Notes under the pieces: generated by a model
What the model saw: the letters and a program-made list of their open reading frames with translations, nothing else
What the model was told of the DNA's origin: nothing
Databases searched by the model: none
Part shown: piece after piece, positions 49,453 to 59,822 of the stretch
Layout of the letters: every line of letters starts with the position of its first letter
How positions within the stretch are numbered: the first letter of the stretch is position 1
Translations under genes and position numbers: made by a program
Source of the DNA: Zelonia costaricensis
Taxonomy: Eukaryota > Euglenozoa > Kinetoplastea > Trypanosomatida > Trypanosomatidae
Length of the DNA stretch: 64,000 nt
Direction: 5' to 3'
NCBI GenBank assembly: GCA_030849075.1
Contig: JASAOO010003508.1
Span: 19,591 to 83,590 of the forward strand

Positions 49453-50313
49453 GACGTGCGAGCACTTACACCGTGACAGGAGAGGATGGGGAGCTGGAGA
49501 GAGCGGGAGGTGAGGTGTTGGGGGTGTAAGTAGAGCGGGTGGTGAGGAAGACGGCGCCGGCGGAAAAGCGGCCAGGCAACTACGGTACTGGCGCGCCTTC
49601 GTTGCTTCCTTCGAGTGGAGGCGCGAGTGAAGCTGTGGTGGCGGTGGTGGAGGGGCGGTAAGGGTACAGAAGCACAGACAAGGGCAGGCCGTACAAGAAC
49701 ACGCACGCAGGATCAACGGGATGTTGGAAAGGGTAAGCAGTTGATGAGGGTTGTGGAAACACAAGTTTGCTTGCTTGTGGCGACTGTGTCACGTGCGACT
49801 TGGGCCAATTCAAAGCTGGAAGAGGCCGGGTGTATCGAGGCTGTAGGAGGGGGGGGGGTGAAAGGGAGGGTGTTAAGCGGAGGAGCAACGGCTGCGTGTA
49901 CGGCGGTGCTGCATGTAGCGAGCCGGACAAATAGGGAGTGGGAAAGGCGGGAGAGGTGAAAGCAGGGCAGGGAGGAAAAACAAAAAGGGGAGAAGGGACA
50001 AGCAGCCCTTGCGTGCATCTTCGATCACTCCGCACGAAGCTGAGGCTCGCCAAGCTCGCATGCAACGGTGGCGGTGACTAGCATCTGCAGCCGCCTTGCC
50101 ACTCTCTGTTCCTCGGCTGTTGGGGTCCAGCGGAAGGAGCACGCTTTTGGTGTGTTTACACGTGTTTGTGAGTGAGTGTGTGTGATGAAGAACGTCCAAT
50201 ACCGACCTCACTGGGAGGCGGTTGTCGGGGGGGGGGGGTGGAGGAGCGGACCTTTTCGACTTGATCGCTCGGTTGAGGGCACACACACTCCACCCATTCG
50301 CAACGCCGGCCCG
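49453..50313. other. Intergenic region between Hsp33 and Sec14-like copy 2
   Basis: Pyrimidine-rich sense sequence close to 49480-49515 offers splice acceptors for the Sec14-like gene. A G-run lies at about 50229-50238. No gene seen. Confidence 0.6.
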
Positions 50314-51753
50314 TCATGGACTGGCAGCGCCACGCTGCGCCTCCAGGGAGCTCCAGTCCGCCTCGTCGATCGTGTGCTGCCGCCCACAGAAAGAGCAGTG
50401 GACAGTGCTGCCGCTCTCCCGCAGCGATGCCAGCGCGCTGGCCGGGGCCGACACGAGGGAGTCGAGGATGTTCCGCTTGGAGCAGCGGCAGAAGAAGTCG
50501 AGTCCGGTGCGCACCGCCTCGCCGGCCGACAGCGGTACCGTCAGGTCGGCCACGCCAAGCGCGCGGCGAATGGGGTCGACAACGGCGGCCACCGCCGCCG
50601 GGTCCGCGCTGTACTGCCGCGCCGCCACCGCCGCCTCGTGCGCGCCATCGTGGTCGCCCGAGACGAGCGAGAGGAGGTGCTGGCAGGCAGTGTGCGTCTC
50701 GGCACACCGGGCCAGCAGCGGCGCGAGGGGGGACGCGGTGCTCGCAGAGGCGCTCCCACTCGCCTCGCTCGCGGACGACGCGTACAGCTGCGCAGCCGCC
50801 TCCATCAGCGCACGGTTCAGCGCGCCAACGCGGCGGTCCATCACGGCACCAGCGGCCAGCGGGGTTACCATGAGGCCAAAACTGTGCGAGACAGCGCGCC
50901 GCAAGGCACGCTGGTGCGCCTGCTCGTCGTCGCGCGATCTGCTCGCTGGATCCGACACCGCACTGCCGTCACCCCTCATGCAGCCGCCGCGCTGCAACGC
51001 CGCACCGTCGAGTCCAGCGTGCAGCCAGACCGCCGGGACGCAGGCGTCTGACCGGCGCAGGTAGTTGTACGCGTGCAGGCTCCCGTTGTACGAGAAGAAG
51101 CGCTGCCACGCCTCGAGCGGCACGCGTGCTGCCAGCCCCGGCTGGAAGAGCGAGAAGGGCACCGCCGCCTCTGCGGCCTCGCCGGCGGTTGTGGCGGCAG
51201 ACGTCGGCGGTGACGGCGGCTGCAGCAGCTCGGCGAGGTCGGCGTGCACGAGGGACGAAAAGGGCCTCTCTTGACGGTAGAGGATGCGGTTGACGCGCAG
51301 CGGAAACGTGGGCAACCCCTGCGCCTCCAGCTCCGCATTGTACGCTGGGCGCAGGTAGCAGCGGCTCTCCCCCAGCGCCAGCGCCTCGGTGACAATTGTT
51401 GCCTCTTCCGCGGTCAAACGCGTCTCGACTCGCTCCTCGCCCTCCAGCGACGCGGCGAGCAGGTTCGTGAATGTCAGCTGCGTGCCGAGGAGCTGCAGAA
51501 AGTCAAGGTGAGCGCCTGTGCTGCGCAGGAGGTCGTGCCGGCGTATCGTCTCAGCCAGCAGGTGCCGCGTCGAGCAGAATGACACGCGTAGCAGGTGGTC
51601 CTTGCTCGGCACGAGCAGAGTGATGTCACGGGTGCGGAAAGCGTGCTGGGTGCTGTGCTCGCTGTGCGCGGTGGAAGAGGAGGTCGCCGCAGACGGGCCA
51701 GTGGAACCTGTTGCCAAGCCTGCGGCACCGCGAAGCACGCACCGCACACGCAT
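50314..51753 (-). CDS. HSP33: Hsp33-type redox-regulated chaperone
   Basis: 479 residues from the ATG at 51753. The C-terminal zinc switch is intact as Cys422-X-Cys424-X28-Cys453-X2-Cys456, the spacing expected for Hsp33 (HslO). Upstream, the Hsp33 core can be followed, including 'LLGTQLTFTNLLAASLEGEERVET' split across a helix, 'PLAAGAVMDRRVGALN', and 'RRALGVADLTVPLS'. In bacteria Hsp33 is a holdase activated when oxidation releases zinc and forms two disulfides. The protein is longer than the bacterial one (about 290 residues) because of Ser/Ala-rich insertions and a 40-residue N terminus rich in Arg, Ala and Ser that looks like a mitochondrial import signal. Mitochondrial location is inferred. 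Confidence 0.88.
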   Translation of the reverse strand: MRVRCVLRGAAGLATGSTGPSAATSSSTAHSEHSTQHAFRTRDITLLVPSKDHLLRVSFCSTRHLLAETIRRHDLLRSTGAHLDFLQLLGTQLTFTNLLAASLEGEERVETRLTAEEATIVTEALALGESRCYLRPAYNAELEAQGLPTFPLRVNRILYRQERPFSSLVHADLAELLQPPSPPTSAATTAGEAAEAAVPFSLFQPGLAARVPLEAWQRFFSYNGSLHAYNYLRRSDACVPAVWLHAGLDGAALQRGGCMRGDGSAVSDPASRSRDDEQAHQRALRRAVSHSFGLMVTPLAAGAVMDRRVGALNRALMEAAAQLYASSASEASGSASASTASPLAPLLARCAETHTACQHLLSLVSGDHDGAHEAAVAARQYSADPAAVAAVVDPIRRALGVADLTVPLSAGEAVRTGLDFFCRCSKRNILDSLVSAPASALASLRESGSTVHCSFCGRQHTIDEADWSSLEAQRGAASP

Positions 51754-52836
51754 GATGGTGAACTAGCGGGGTAGAGGGAGTCGGAGGAGGGCCGTGCTGC
51801 GGACCGTGTGCCTGACGGGTACCTGTTCTGGATGGGGAAGGGGCCGGCGGCGCAGTGAAGCTAAAGTGGAGGGATGAGGGCGTGCGCGCGCGCGTAGAAA
51901 GACACACAGAGTGAAAGACGCGGCGATGCGAGTTGAGGTTGCAGGAGAGGTTGGGAGGGAGGGGGGGGGGGAGCACTCATGTGAAGCGCAAGTTGGTTGG
52001 TGAGGGCAAGCTAGCGAGGAGTCGCGTAACGTGCCGTGCGCCATCGCTCAAAGACTGCGTCCAGTGACGGCCAAACGAACAAGGTTCAAGAAACGCTGCC
52101 GTGGGGTAGACACACTCGCACCCGCGCAAAGACAGAGGAATGCCATACAGTGCTCGCTCTGGCGGGGACGCAAACGCGCACGGAAGTCGTCTGGAGCGGG
52201 TTGACGCACGTAGGATGCAGCAGCCACCCATTCGCAGTACCACTTGGCACCGGATAGCCTCTGACTCCGCGTGCTTGAGCACCTTCCTTATCACTTGTTG
52301 TTGCTGTTGAAAACAAGCACACTACGTTCGACGGCGACAGAGGAGCGAAACACACTTTTTTTCGCGCTGTACTCCCCTGCCGTTTACCACACTTCATCGA
52401 ACAACACATGTTAGTCAGGCATCACCATACACGGACTTCCACTCACGACCACACCGCGAGAGCACCCAAGCACAGGCTCACGCGCACAGAGACGGCGTAA
52501 ACTCTCGCATTCCCATCCACAACAAAAGAGAAAAAAAACGTCCACTTCCGCTGCGTGATGGAGAAACCGAAACGGAGAACCTTCACCAAGGAAACACGTG
52601 CAGGCGGGGTACGGCACCGCGCCCCACGCCCCACGCCCCACGCACCTCCGTCATCGGTGCTGTTGCATGTGCCAAACAGAAGCGATGAGAGCGGAGCATG
52701 CTGGTGACAGCAACTATCGCACAGCCGCGAGTGGCTTCACGTGGCCCAACGCCACCCCCACCACCCCAGCTTGCAGCCGCTTTCACGCGCGACATGTGTT
52801 TTCCCAGCAGGTCTGGACAACGCGGTGCCTGTCCTT
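51754..52836. other. Intergenic region between EMC4 and Hsp33
   Basis: No gene recognised. Contains a G-run at about 51962-51970, the Hsp33 splice acceptor, and otherwise mixed sequence. Confidence 0.6.
51763..51795 (-). promoter_or_regulatory. Candidate spliced-leader acceptor for Hsp33
   Basis: The sense strand has a C/T-rich tract at about 51767-51795 followed by AG at 51764-51763, about 9 nt before the ATG at 51753. Confidence 0.5.
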
Positions 52837-53283
52837 CTAGTCATAGAAGGCCCCGCTGCTGAACTCCTTGTACGTCGGCGGCGTGTTGTCCATCCAGTCC
52901 ATCGCGCTGACCGGCAGCAGCTCCATCCAGTTCAGCTTCACCAGCGCCACGAGAAACGCGACGAGGCAGCAGCCGATGTAGATCCAGCGCGCCTGGTTGA
53001 CAGCGGAGCGGATCTGCCGGTCCGTCTTGGCGTCCTCTTCAAAGTCGGCAAACATCTTGCCGGCGCCGAAGATCGACTGCAGCGGGTTCACAACAGCCAT
53101 GCCGACGAACATGATGGAGAAGATGCTCACCTCGTTGCCTACCATCCACATCATGAAGCCCGTCATGGGAAGCTGCTTGAGCGGCTGAATGCGAATGTCG
53201 TTGAGGCGCGCCATCACACGCAGGCGCGTGATCTCCTCATCCGTCAACTGCTTCCCCGCCGCGTTCGTCGTCGGCGATGCCAT
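52837..53283 (-). CDS. EMC4: ER membrane protein complex subunit 4
   Basis: 148 residues from the ATG at 53283. The longer open frame upstream to 54054 runs through leader sequence and the next gene, so it is rejected. The EMC4 (DUF1077) signature is clear: 'PLKQLPMTGFMMWMVGNEVSIF' around residue 34-55 (shown split: PLKQLPM, then GNEVSIFS), 'VVNPLQSIF', a second membrane helix at about 100-118, and a C-terminal 'MELLPVSAMDW' motif. EMC4 is a small two-to-three-helix subunit of the EMC, which inserts tail-anchored and multi-pass proteins into the ER membrane. Human EMC4 is about 183 residues, so this copy has a short N terminus. Confidence 0.9.
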   Translation of the reverse strand: MASPTTNAAGKQLTDEEITRLRVMARLNDIRIQPLKQLPMTGFMMWMVGNEVSIFSIMFVGMAVVNPLQSIFGAGKMFADFEEDAKTDRQIRSAVNQARWIYIGCCLVAFLVALVKLNWMELLPVSAMDWMDNTPPTYKEFSSGAFYD

Positions 53284-53899
53284 TGTCGAATAAAAAAGGC
53301 AAGTGCTGGAAGCACACACAAGGGAATGTGATGATGAGTCTGTTGTTTCTTTTGGCCAATTCGGTATTCGTGAGTGGTTGTGTGAAAGCACGGGAAGAGG
53401 GGAGGGGGGGGCAGCAGTAGGAGGTATTCCGCGCTTGCGGATAGAGTCGGCAGACGTCAAGGGCACTTCAAGCGGACGGACACCAGCTGGAGCGTTAAAG
53501 AAAAGAGACGGGAAAAGTGGGCAAAGCAGGAAGGATGCAGTGAGGAAGGAAACTAGGGACGCGGGCATGAGCGCCGCCTCAAAGAAAGCAGGGCTGGAGG
53601 CCGTGCACACATCCCCTCCCAAAAAAGAAGAGGTGGATGCTGCATTACGAGGGAAGGGGGTAGCCCCGGCGCAGAGGCGTCGCGCTTCCAGCAGGGATGG
53701 GGGCGAGGATGGGGGAAGCAGTTGGAAAAGGCCGCGCTTGTACTTCTCTCTTCTTCCCTTTTTTGGAGTCGACGTGAGACAGCAAGGGCAGTGAAAAAAC
53801 CGACGGTACGTGAATGGGGTAGGGGACGGGGGGGGGGGGGAGGCATGGGACCTGGAGGAGAACCCAGTCCACGAGGACCTGCGCCGCCAAAGCGCCCAC
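53284..53899. other. Intergenic region between the 129-residue gene and EMC4
   Basis: Purine-rich on the plus strand with a G-run at about 53829-53840. No gene seen. Confidence 0.65.
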
Positions 53900-54289
53900 C
53901 TACAGTGGGCCAATGCGGGTGTTGCCGGGGATGTCGGCCAGGTTGCTGTTCCAGCGGTACTTCTGCGGACCCACGACGAACCACCAGAAGAGAAAACCGA
54001 TGAAGGCGCCGAAGTAGCGGGCGCCGCGGAAGTCGGACACCATGATGATGTCATCCACTGTGTTGCGGAAGCGCCAGCGGCCGTACTTCTTCACGTTGCA
54101 GTAGTTGTTAGCCCACGAGCCAAAGCAGAGCATGCAGGCACCACACATCAGGCCGGAGCCCATGAGGCCGAAGACGCTGTGAAAGTGGCGCACAGACCGC
54201 GTCAGCGCGGCGCTTGACACGATCGGCGACGCCCCCGCCGCCGCCACGCGTGCGCGCTGCGTGGCAGCTCCGTTGACACGGCGGAGCAT
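53900..54289 (-). CDS. Small mitochondrial-type membrane protein
   Basis: 129 residues from the ATG at 54289. The N terminus (MLRRVNGAATQRARVAAAG) is rich in Arg and Ala with no acidic residue, as in mitochondrial import signals. Two hydrophobic segments follow, at about 38-58 ('VFGLMGSGLMCGACMLCFGS') and 90-107 ('RYFGAFIGFLFWWFVVGP'), separated by a polar loop with 'NVKKYGRWRFRNTVDD'. The short tail is polar. This is the plan of accessory subunits of respiratory complexes or inner-membrane factors, but I recognise no family. A splice acceptor sits 7 nt before the ATG, which makes the start firm. Confidence 0.75.
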   Translation of the reverse strand: MLRRVNGAATQRARVAAAGASPIVSSAALTRSVRHFHSVFGLMGSGLMCGACMLCFGSWANNYCNVKKYGRWRFRNTVDDIIMVSDFRGARYFGAFIGFLFWWFVVGPQKYRWNSNLADIPGNTRIGPL

Positions 54290-54295
54290 GGCAGG

Positions 54296-54330
54296 CTACA
54301 CGAGTGAAGGTGGGGAAAGATAGGCGGGAC
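54296..54330 (-). promoter_or_regulatory. Candidate spliced-leader acceptor for the 129-residue gene
   Basis: C/T-rich sense tract at about 54306-54325, then AG at 54297-54296, 7 nt before the ATG. Confidence 0.5.
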
Positions 54331-54804
54331 AAGCTTCACAGATCTTCGAGGTCGTTGCTGCGTGCAGCGGAACTAGGTACGTGGCGGTGCTAGACCGGTG
54401 TTGAGCAAGACTACACTAGAGCTACCGCGCAATCAAATCAAGCGCGGTGGACTACCTAGACGTGGCCTTCGAGACCACCAATACACCGACACGCTCGGCG
54501 TGCTACCACCGTGGAAGGAGGGAGGCGTAGGGGAGGGGAGGCTACTTACAAGTCTCACCTCTGTCGCTTCGGCTAGTGCTACAATAAAAGAGACAAAAGG
54601 GCAGTTTCGCGCGGCCGCTGTGTACGAGTCGACGGCGGCGTGTGTGTGTGTGTTTGTGTGTGCCTCCTGTTGCTGTAAAACGGCTGCTGTGCGCCGGGTT
54701 GGCTGGGAGGCGACTCACGGAACTAGAAAGGATGAGCGCGGCGGCGGCGGAAAGCACAAGCGTGCAGTTCTTTCCTTCTTTTCCTTTGAGATGCAAATTT
54801 GTAT

Positions 54805-54829
54805 GTGTGTGTGTGTGTGTGTGTGTGTG
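54805..54829. repeat. (GT)n microsatellite
   Basis: About twelve GT units between the 129-residue and 712-residue genes. Confidence 0.9.
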
Positions 54830-55281
54830 AGGGCAGCGCGAAGGAAACACACGCAATGGAGCAAGGCCGGAGGGAGGGGAACAGCAAGGAAATAAGAGAG
54901 ATGCACGACATTAGAAGAGTAACAAGAAAAAAAAGTGTAGCAGTCGTTCCCTCTACGAGGCTCTGCTCCCCCCATCCCCCGATATCGTACCGCAGCGCGG
55001 GGGGGGGGGTGGGGGGGGGAAGCAAAGACAGTCGTAGTCTCATGTGCATCCCCCGTGCGCGGCGCAGCAAAGCGTGCGACCGACTTGCAGAAGCGCTTTC
55101 ACGGAGGCGTCTCGCATCGTTTAGATGTGATGTGAAGAGGCGCCCATGGCGCCCTAAGCTCGTGCCCGTACGAGGGGGTCAATTTGGCCCAGGCAAACGT
55201 GACCCCGCACGACGTGTGAGAGGAGCAGGCTCACCGCGCCAGAGCTGCACAAAGCACGCGTCTCTCAATCCGCTGTCGGTT

Positions 55282-57420
55282 TTACACGTGCGTCCGATAC
55301 CGCTTCGGACGACGTCGTGTCTCAGCCTCACGCGAGAGTGACGGCGAAAGCGATGACGTCTGCGGCGCGGCGCAGTCCGCGAAGGTCATCGGGCAGCCCT
55401 CCATCTCAGCCACCAGCGGCTGCAGGATCTGTTCCGCCGTATCGCGGCTGTCCTCCGCAAGGGGGTCTACCGCGACGGGCCCGAAGCCCTTCATGCGCAG
55501 TCGCCGGGCGGAGCGCCGCACCGGCCGCCCCGCCGCCCCAGTCCCCACCCCGAGCGACAGCAGCGTCGCGCGCTTCTCGGCGATGGCGAGTTTCAGACCG
55601 CGACAGACCACACGGCGCTGCTCCGCCGGCAGGCTCGGCACGAACACGCACGCCTTGGCAACGATGAAGCGCCAGAACTGGTTGGGTTGCAGCGCCACCG
55701 CAATGATGGTAGAGCCCTGTGACGGAGGACTTGCCCCATGGGCTGCTGTGGTGGTGTCTGCGGCGTCGAGGTCGCCGTGCTGCCGCAGCACGGCCGCCGC
55801 GATGCTGGCGCTGACACGCCGCGCCTGCTCCACCGCGTCCACCTCCGCGTCATGGCGCACGACGTCATCGCCCACGTCCTGGTGACTGCCGCCCGAGCGG
55901 GTCGCTGGCACAGCAAAGCGGCGCAGTTCCTTTCGCTGCTGCTGCGGCTCCGGGCTCAGCACAAACGCAGGCAGCTTCGCGAGCGTGGCGACGATCTTTA
56001 CGAAGTGGTAGCTGCTAACGAAGACGGCGTCCTTGCTGGCAAGCGCTACGGCGAGGCCCCACGTCGCGCGGAAGAGGGTGTCCTTCTCATACCAGAGGGG
56101 TAGCCGGTGGGGTGACGGCGTCAAGGGTGCCGCTCCACGCTGCGAGCCAGCGGCTGCCGCGACCTGCCGCGAGAGCGTCCGGTACGGCGGCCAGAGCAGC
56201 GGCAGATGTACCCGCAACAGGGCGTACGCGTGGACGACGTCGGTCATGCGAAGGTCGCGGTGGCGAAGCGCGGCCGAGCGGAACAGCTCCGCGGCCAGAA
56301 GGTACTGTACCTCGTCGGCGAGTACCGGCAGCGGCACGGCAGAGGCGTCGTTTCCGATTTCGGGAAAGGAGGAGAATTTCTGGAACTGTACCGGCTCACG
56401 CAGACGACGCAGCCGGCCGAGCTGCCGCGCCGTCCACACACGCATTAGCGTCGCCTCTGTCGCGTCGCGGGCGTGCAGCACGGTCAGTGCCTCCAGCCCC
56501 CAAACCGCGTCCACGCCGCTGTGCGTGCCGGTCTGCAGCACCCCTGCCGCCGCAGTGAACGTCGCCGACTTTTCGGCGGTGGTGGCGTGGGGCACGAAGA
56601 TGGCGGCGAGCCGGTCCAGCGCCGCGTCTGTGAGCGTCTCACGGAAGGCGAGCAGGCTGGCCGCGCTGGGCGGCGTGGGCCCGTCAGCCGACTCCGTGCT
56701 GATTGCGTCTCGGCTGCGCGGATGGTGCCGTTGCTGCTGCCGCTCCCCGTAGCGCAGTTCTCGTGCGAGGTACGAAAGGATGCGGGTCACGTCGATGCTG
56801 GTGGCGACGGCGTGCTGGGCTTGCAGCACGCGTAGCATCGTTTGCATCTCCCCCAGCTCCAGGTGCAACCCATCGTCGGCCAGCCCCAGGCTTGCCACCA
56901 AGCCGAGCTCGCGGACACCGTCGAAGCAGCAGGCGACGGCGCTTCCGGCGTGCGCGCTCCAAAACGCACGAAAGTCCTCGCGGCCGCGCCGGCGCAGGGC
57001 CGGGCTGACGGCCGAGCTGAACTGGATCCGCTTTGCCTTGCACGCGGCAAGAAACTGCGTGAGGGTGGTGATCTGGGGCTCGCTGGAGGATGTGGCGTTG
57101 GTGGTGCCGGCTTCTCTCGCGCCAGCGGTGTCCGGCTCCATCTCTTCCCCCCGCGCGCTGGTGTTGCGGCGGCCCCCAACCTCCTCGCTGCGCAGACGCC
57201 GCACCCGCTCCGGCAGCTCGCGCAGGTAGGCGGCGGCAGCTGCGGAGACGGGGGCGGGCTGCTGCTGCGCCCGCAGCGTGGCGGGCTGCGTCATGGTCTG
57301 CTCCAGTAGTGCGAGTCGCTCCAGCTCGCGCTGCGTCGTCGCCGTCCCACCATGCCCACGCCGCGCGCGCGCTGCACGGGTGCGGTGCAGTGAGCACAGC
57401 AGCCGAAGCGTACAACGCAT
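55282..57420 (-). CDS. Large mitochondrial-type orphan protein
   Basis: 712 residues from the ATG at 57420 (MRCTLRLLCSLHRTRAARARRG); an 88-codon extension upstream looks like leader. The first 25 residues have Arg, Leu and Ala and no acid, as in a mitochondrial import signal. A disordered, Ala/Gln/Arg-rich stretch to about 130 is followed by a long helical body with short conserved-looking patches: 'TLTQFLAACKAKRIQFS', 'DFRAFWSAH', 'EVQYLLAAELFRSAALRHRDLRMTDVVHAY' (broken here as EVQYLLAAELF and LRMTDVVHAY), 'DAVFVSSYHFVKIVATLAKL'. This alpha-helical pattern is common in trypanosomatid mitochondrial RNA or ribosome factors, but no PPR or RAP motif was identified. Function unknown. Confidence 0.72.
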   Translation of the reverse strand: MRCTLRLLCSLHRTRAARARRGHGGTATTQRELERLALLEQTMTQPATLRAQQQPAPVSAAAAAYLRELPERVRRLRSEEVGGRRNTSARGEEMEPDTAGAREAGTTNATSSSEPQITTLTQFLAACKAKRIQFSSAVSPALRRRGREDFRAFWSAHAGSAVACCFDGVRELGLVASLGLADDGLHLELGEMQTMLRVLQAQHAVATSIDVTRILSYLARELRYGERQQQRHHPRSRDAISTESADGPTPPSAASLLAFRETLTDAALDRLAAIFVPHATTAEKSATFTAAAGVLQTGTHSGVDAVWGLEALTVLHARDATEATLMRVWTARQLGRLRRLREPVQFQKFSSFPEIGNDASAVPLPVLADEVQYLLAAELFRSAALRHRDLRMTDVVHAYALLRVHLPLLWPPYRTLSRQVAAAAGSQRGAAPLTPSPHRLPLWYEKDTLFRATWGLAVALASKDAVFVSSYHFVKIVATLAKLPAFVLSPEPQQQRKELRRFAVPATRSGGSHQDVGDDVVRHDAEVDAVEQARRVSASIAAAVLRQHGDLDAADTTTAAHGASPPSQGSTIIAVALQPNQFWRFIVAKACVFVPSLPAEQRRVVCRGLKLAIAEKRATLLSLGVGTGAAGRPVRRSARRLRMKGFGPVAVDPLAEDSRDTAEQILQPLVAEMEGCPMTFADCAAPQTSSLSPSLSREAETRRRPKRYRTHV

Positions 57421-58883
57421 GGGTTCTTCTTCTTTACACACTCCTTCGCCCTCTGCGTGTGTGCGTGTGTGTGGGCGTACGCGCCGGACGCGCACCGGCT
57501 TGGCTTGCACGCGTGTGTGGCACCGTTCCTTGATGGCCGTGGTGGGCTGCTGTGCGTGTACACGCGAAGCAGCAGCGTGCGTGTGTACGGTGTGATTCGA
57601 TTTCAGCAATGAAACGTTTAAAGGGATGAGAAGCACCGGCAGACAGGCAAGTGGATAAGAGGGCTGGGGAAAAAAGCGATACATACTAGCACGTACTGCA
57701 GAGCGGTTGATGCGTCACCATTCTACTATGTGAATGCAGCCGAAGAGGAAACAAAACACTTAGAGCTGTGCACATCCTCAAGAACTCAACGGCTCGTGGC
57801 TCGATCACTCCGCAAGAGCGAGAGCACGCGGGCAATCTTAACCTGCGCTTGCTGGGGGCAAACACAGAAAAACAAGACCATTTCTTTCCATTCTCGTGTT
57901 TTCGTGTATACGTAGGCTTGCAGTCTTCTGTGTTCTTTCGCCCCGCTTGGATTCACCAGCACAGCAGAACAGACGAGGCGCTGCGCAGACGGTGGGCCGG
58001 TGCTGGAGGACGGAAATGGGGCGCACGCGCGCAGGCAGAGCGTTGCTGGACTTCTCGGCGTCCGTGCCCTCGTGAGGGAAGGCACTGGTCCGCCAGGCGA
58101 TCTCTTGAGCCGCCAAAACGAGCGTTCTGCGATACCCAACAGTCGACCTTTTCACTTCGTCCACGCTACCCACCCTTTTTTTGGTGATCGTAGTGCTACG
58201 GGTACATCAGCCTTACAAAAGAAAAAAAAAACTAACAAAGAAGAAGAACAAGAAGCATCAATGAAGTGCAAAAAAAAAAAGGAGATAGTCGCCAGCGTTT
58301 TGGTGCCTGCGGTTCCGCCGCCTCGTTCACCTCGTCATCGCCTTTTCGCGCCGGGGACGGCACTCGTGTCCCACCCCACTTCTCGGTCAAGGCAAAGCGT
58401 GCAAAAACGGTGGCGGTGCTGGAGAGAAGGGCGAGGGTAGGGAGGATGGAGAGGGGGGGGGGGCGGCATCCATGCTGCGTCGGGCACCGTTCACGTTGCC
58501 GTCGTGTGTAGAAGAGAGGAGAGGGGGATTCATTGGAGAGAACAACAGCAACGTTCACTGTGGTGCCGCTCAAACGAGCGCTAACCCGGTGGAGGGGCGG
58601 GTGAGCGAGTGGGAGGAAGATAAGGACACATGGGAGCTCTGTGCTGATGCTGAGGTGGAGGCGTGACACTCGATGTCGTCTTTGGTGTGGGGGAGTACAT
58701 GCGCATTTACACACACACACACATACACGCAAACCTGTCTTTGCGACCTCACACCGCGTTTGCGTGTAGGTACGGGCGGCAGCACCAGCAACAGCGATGC
58801 TGTCCTCACTGTCAGATCACGAGGCGCGTTGGAGAAAAAAAAACACACACACAGAGGCAAAATAAGAAGACTGCGATCTCGCA

Positions 58884-58953
58884 ACGGCACCCGAGCGGGG
58901 GGGGGGGGGGGGGGGGAAAAAAGGGNGACGGCACCCGAGCGGGGGGGGGGGGG
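58884..58953. repeat. Two copies of CGGCACCCGAGC plus G-run, with an ambiguous base
   Basis: The motif at 58885-58896 is followed by about 20 G; after AAAAAAGGGN the motif recurs at 58929-58940 with about 13 G. The N at 58926 marks an unresolved base, so this short tandem structure may be an assembly join. Confidence 0.8.
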
Positions 58954-59213
58954 AAGACAGGGCTCCCGTGAGCGCCCCGAGAGAGGAAGAGCAACAACGA
59001 GCAAGTTTCACTTCCGTGTTGTGACTTCTTGATAAAACCAGCGCCGCAGCTCAAAGGCGCACACGCACGTACACGCACGCATCTGCTGAAGTAATATGAA
59101 GATACGAACGTTGGGACGAAATGAGCCGATGGAAGACCGCTTTCAGTTTTTTTTTTTGTTGGTGTAGGAGACGCAGCCTGCTCTTGCCATCCTCCCGCCC
59201 AACCTAGACTGTC

Positions 59214-59234
59214 GCACACACACACACACACACA
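59214..59234. repeat. (CA)n microsatellite
   Basis: About ten CA units in the spacer downstream (sense direction) of the transporter gene. Confidence 0.9.
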
Positions 59235-59822
59235 TAAAGGTGTAGTGCTAGCGAGGCAAAGGAGCAAGACAGGTGGGAAAGAAAAACGGGATTGCCCGAG
59301 CGGGGGGGGGGGGAGTGTTGGAGGGGGTTGGAGTGGCAACGCTTGGGAATGAACCAAGTCCGCGTGCCAGCGCCGTGCGCGGCGCGAAAGGAAGGGCGCA
59401 ACAGCGGAGCCGTTCCGAAAACAATCGTCGCTGAGGAGTTGAACAAACAGGATAGTTATTTCAGCTCTACACGTTGCAGCGGCGAAAGCAAAAAAAAAAA
59501 AAGAACTCGAGAGAAGCCCACAAAGGTGGGAGAGGGGAAGGAGCAATACACGTGCAGAGTTGGAGAGAAAGAGAGAGGAAAGAAAGATGGAGCGGTTGAC
59601 AGAGCGTGATGGTGCCGTTGGTGGCTGTGATGAAGTTCGATGCGCGCTCGACGCGAAACAGGAAGAAAACAGCACCGCGGCAGAGCTTCCACAGACTTCC
59701 GCAAAAATGGTAAAACGGAAAACAAAAAATGGCAGGTGAACAAAAAACAAAAAAAACACACGCAAATCAAAGCACTGCGCACGTGCTGGGTGTACGGCCT
59801 CGGCACCGCACCACCCTGCACA

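Larger units (their letters stand above)
54290..55281. other. Intergenic region
   Basis: Contains a GT microsatellite at 54805-54829, G-runs at about 55000-55018, and the splice acceptor of the 129-residue gene. No gene seen. Confidence 0.65.
57421..59822. other. 2.4-kb intergenic region with G-runs and one ambiguous base
   Basis: No gene recognised. Holds the repeated motif CCCGAGC followed by long G-runs (58884-58953 and 59294-59313), an N at 58926, and CA repeats at 59214-59234. Confidence 0.6.

Noticed and set aside
52837..54054. 405-codon frame ending at the EMC4 stop
   Set aside because: The part above 53283 is leader and spacer, and it overlaps the 129-residue gene; the EMC4 family match begins close to the ATG at 53283.
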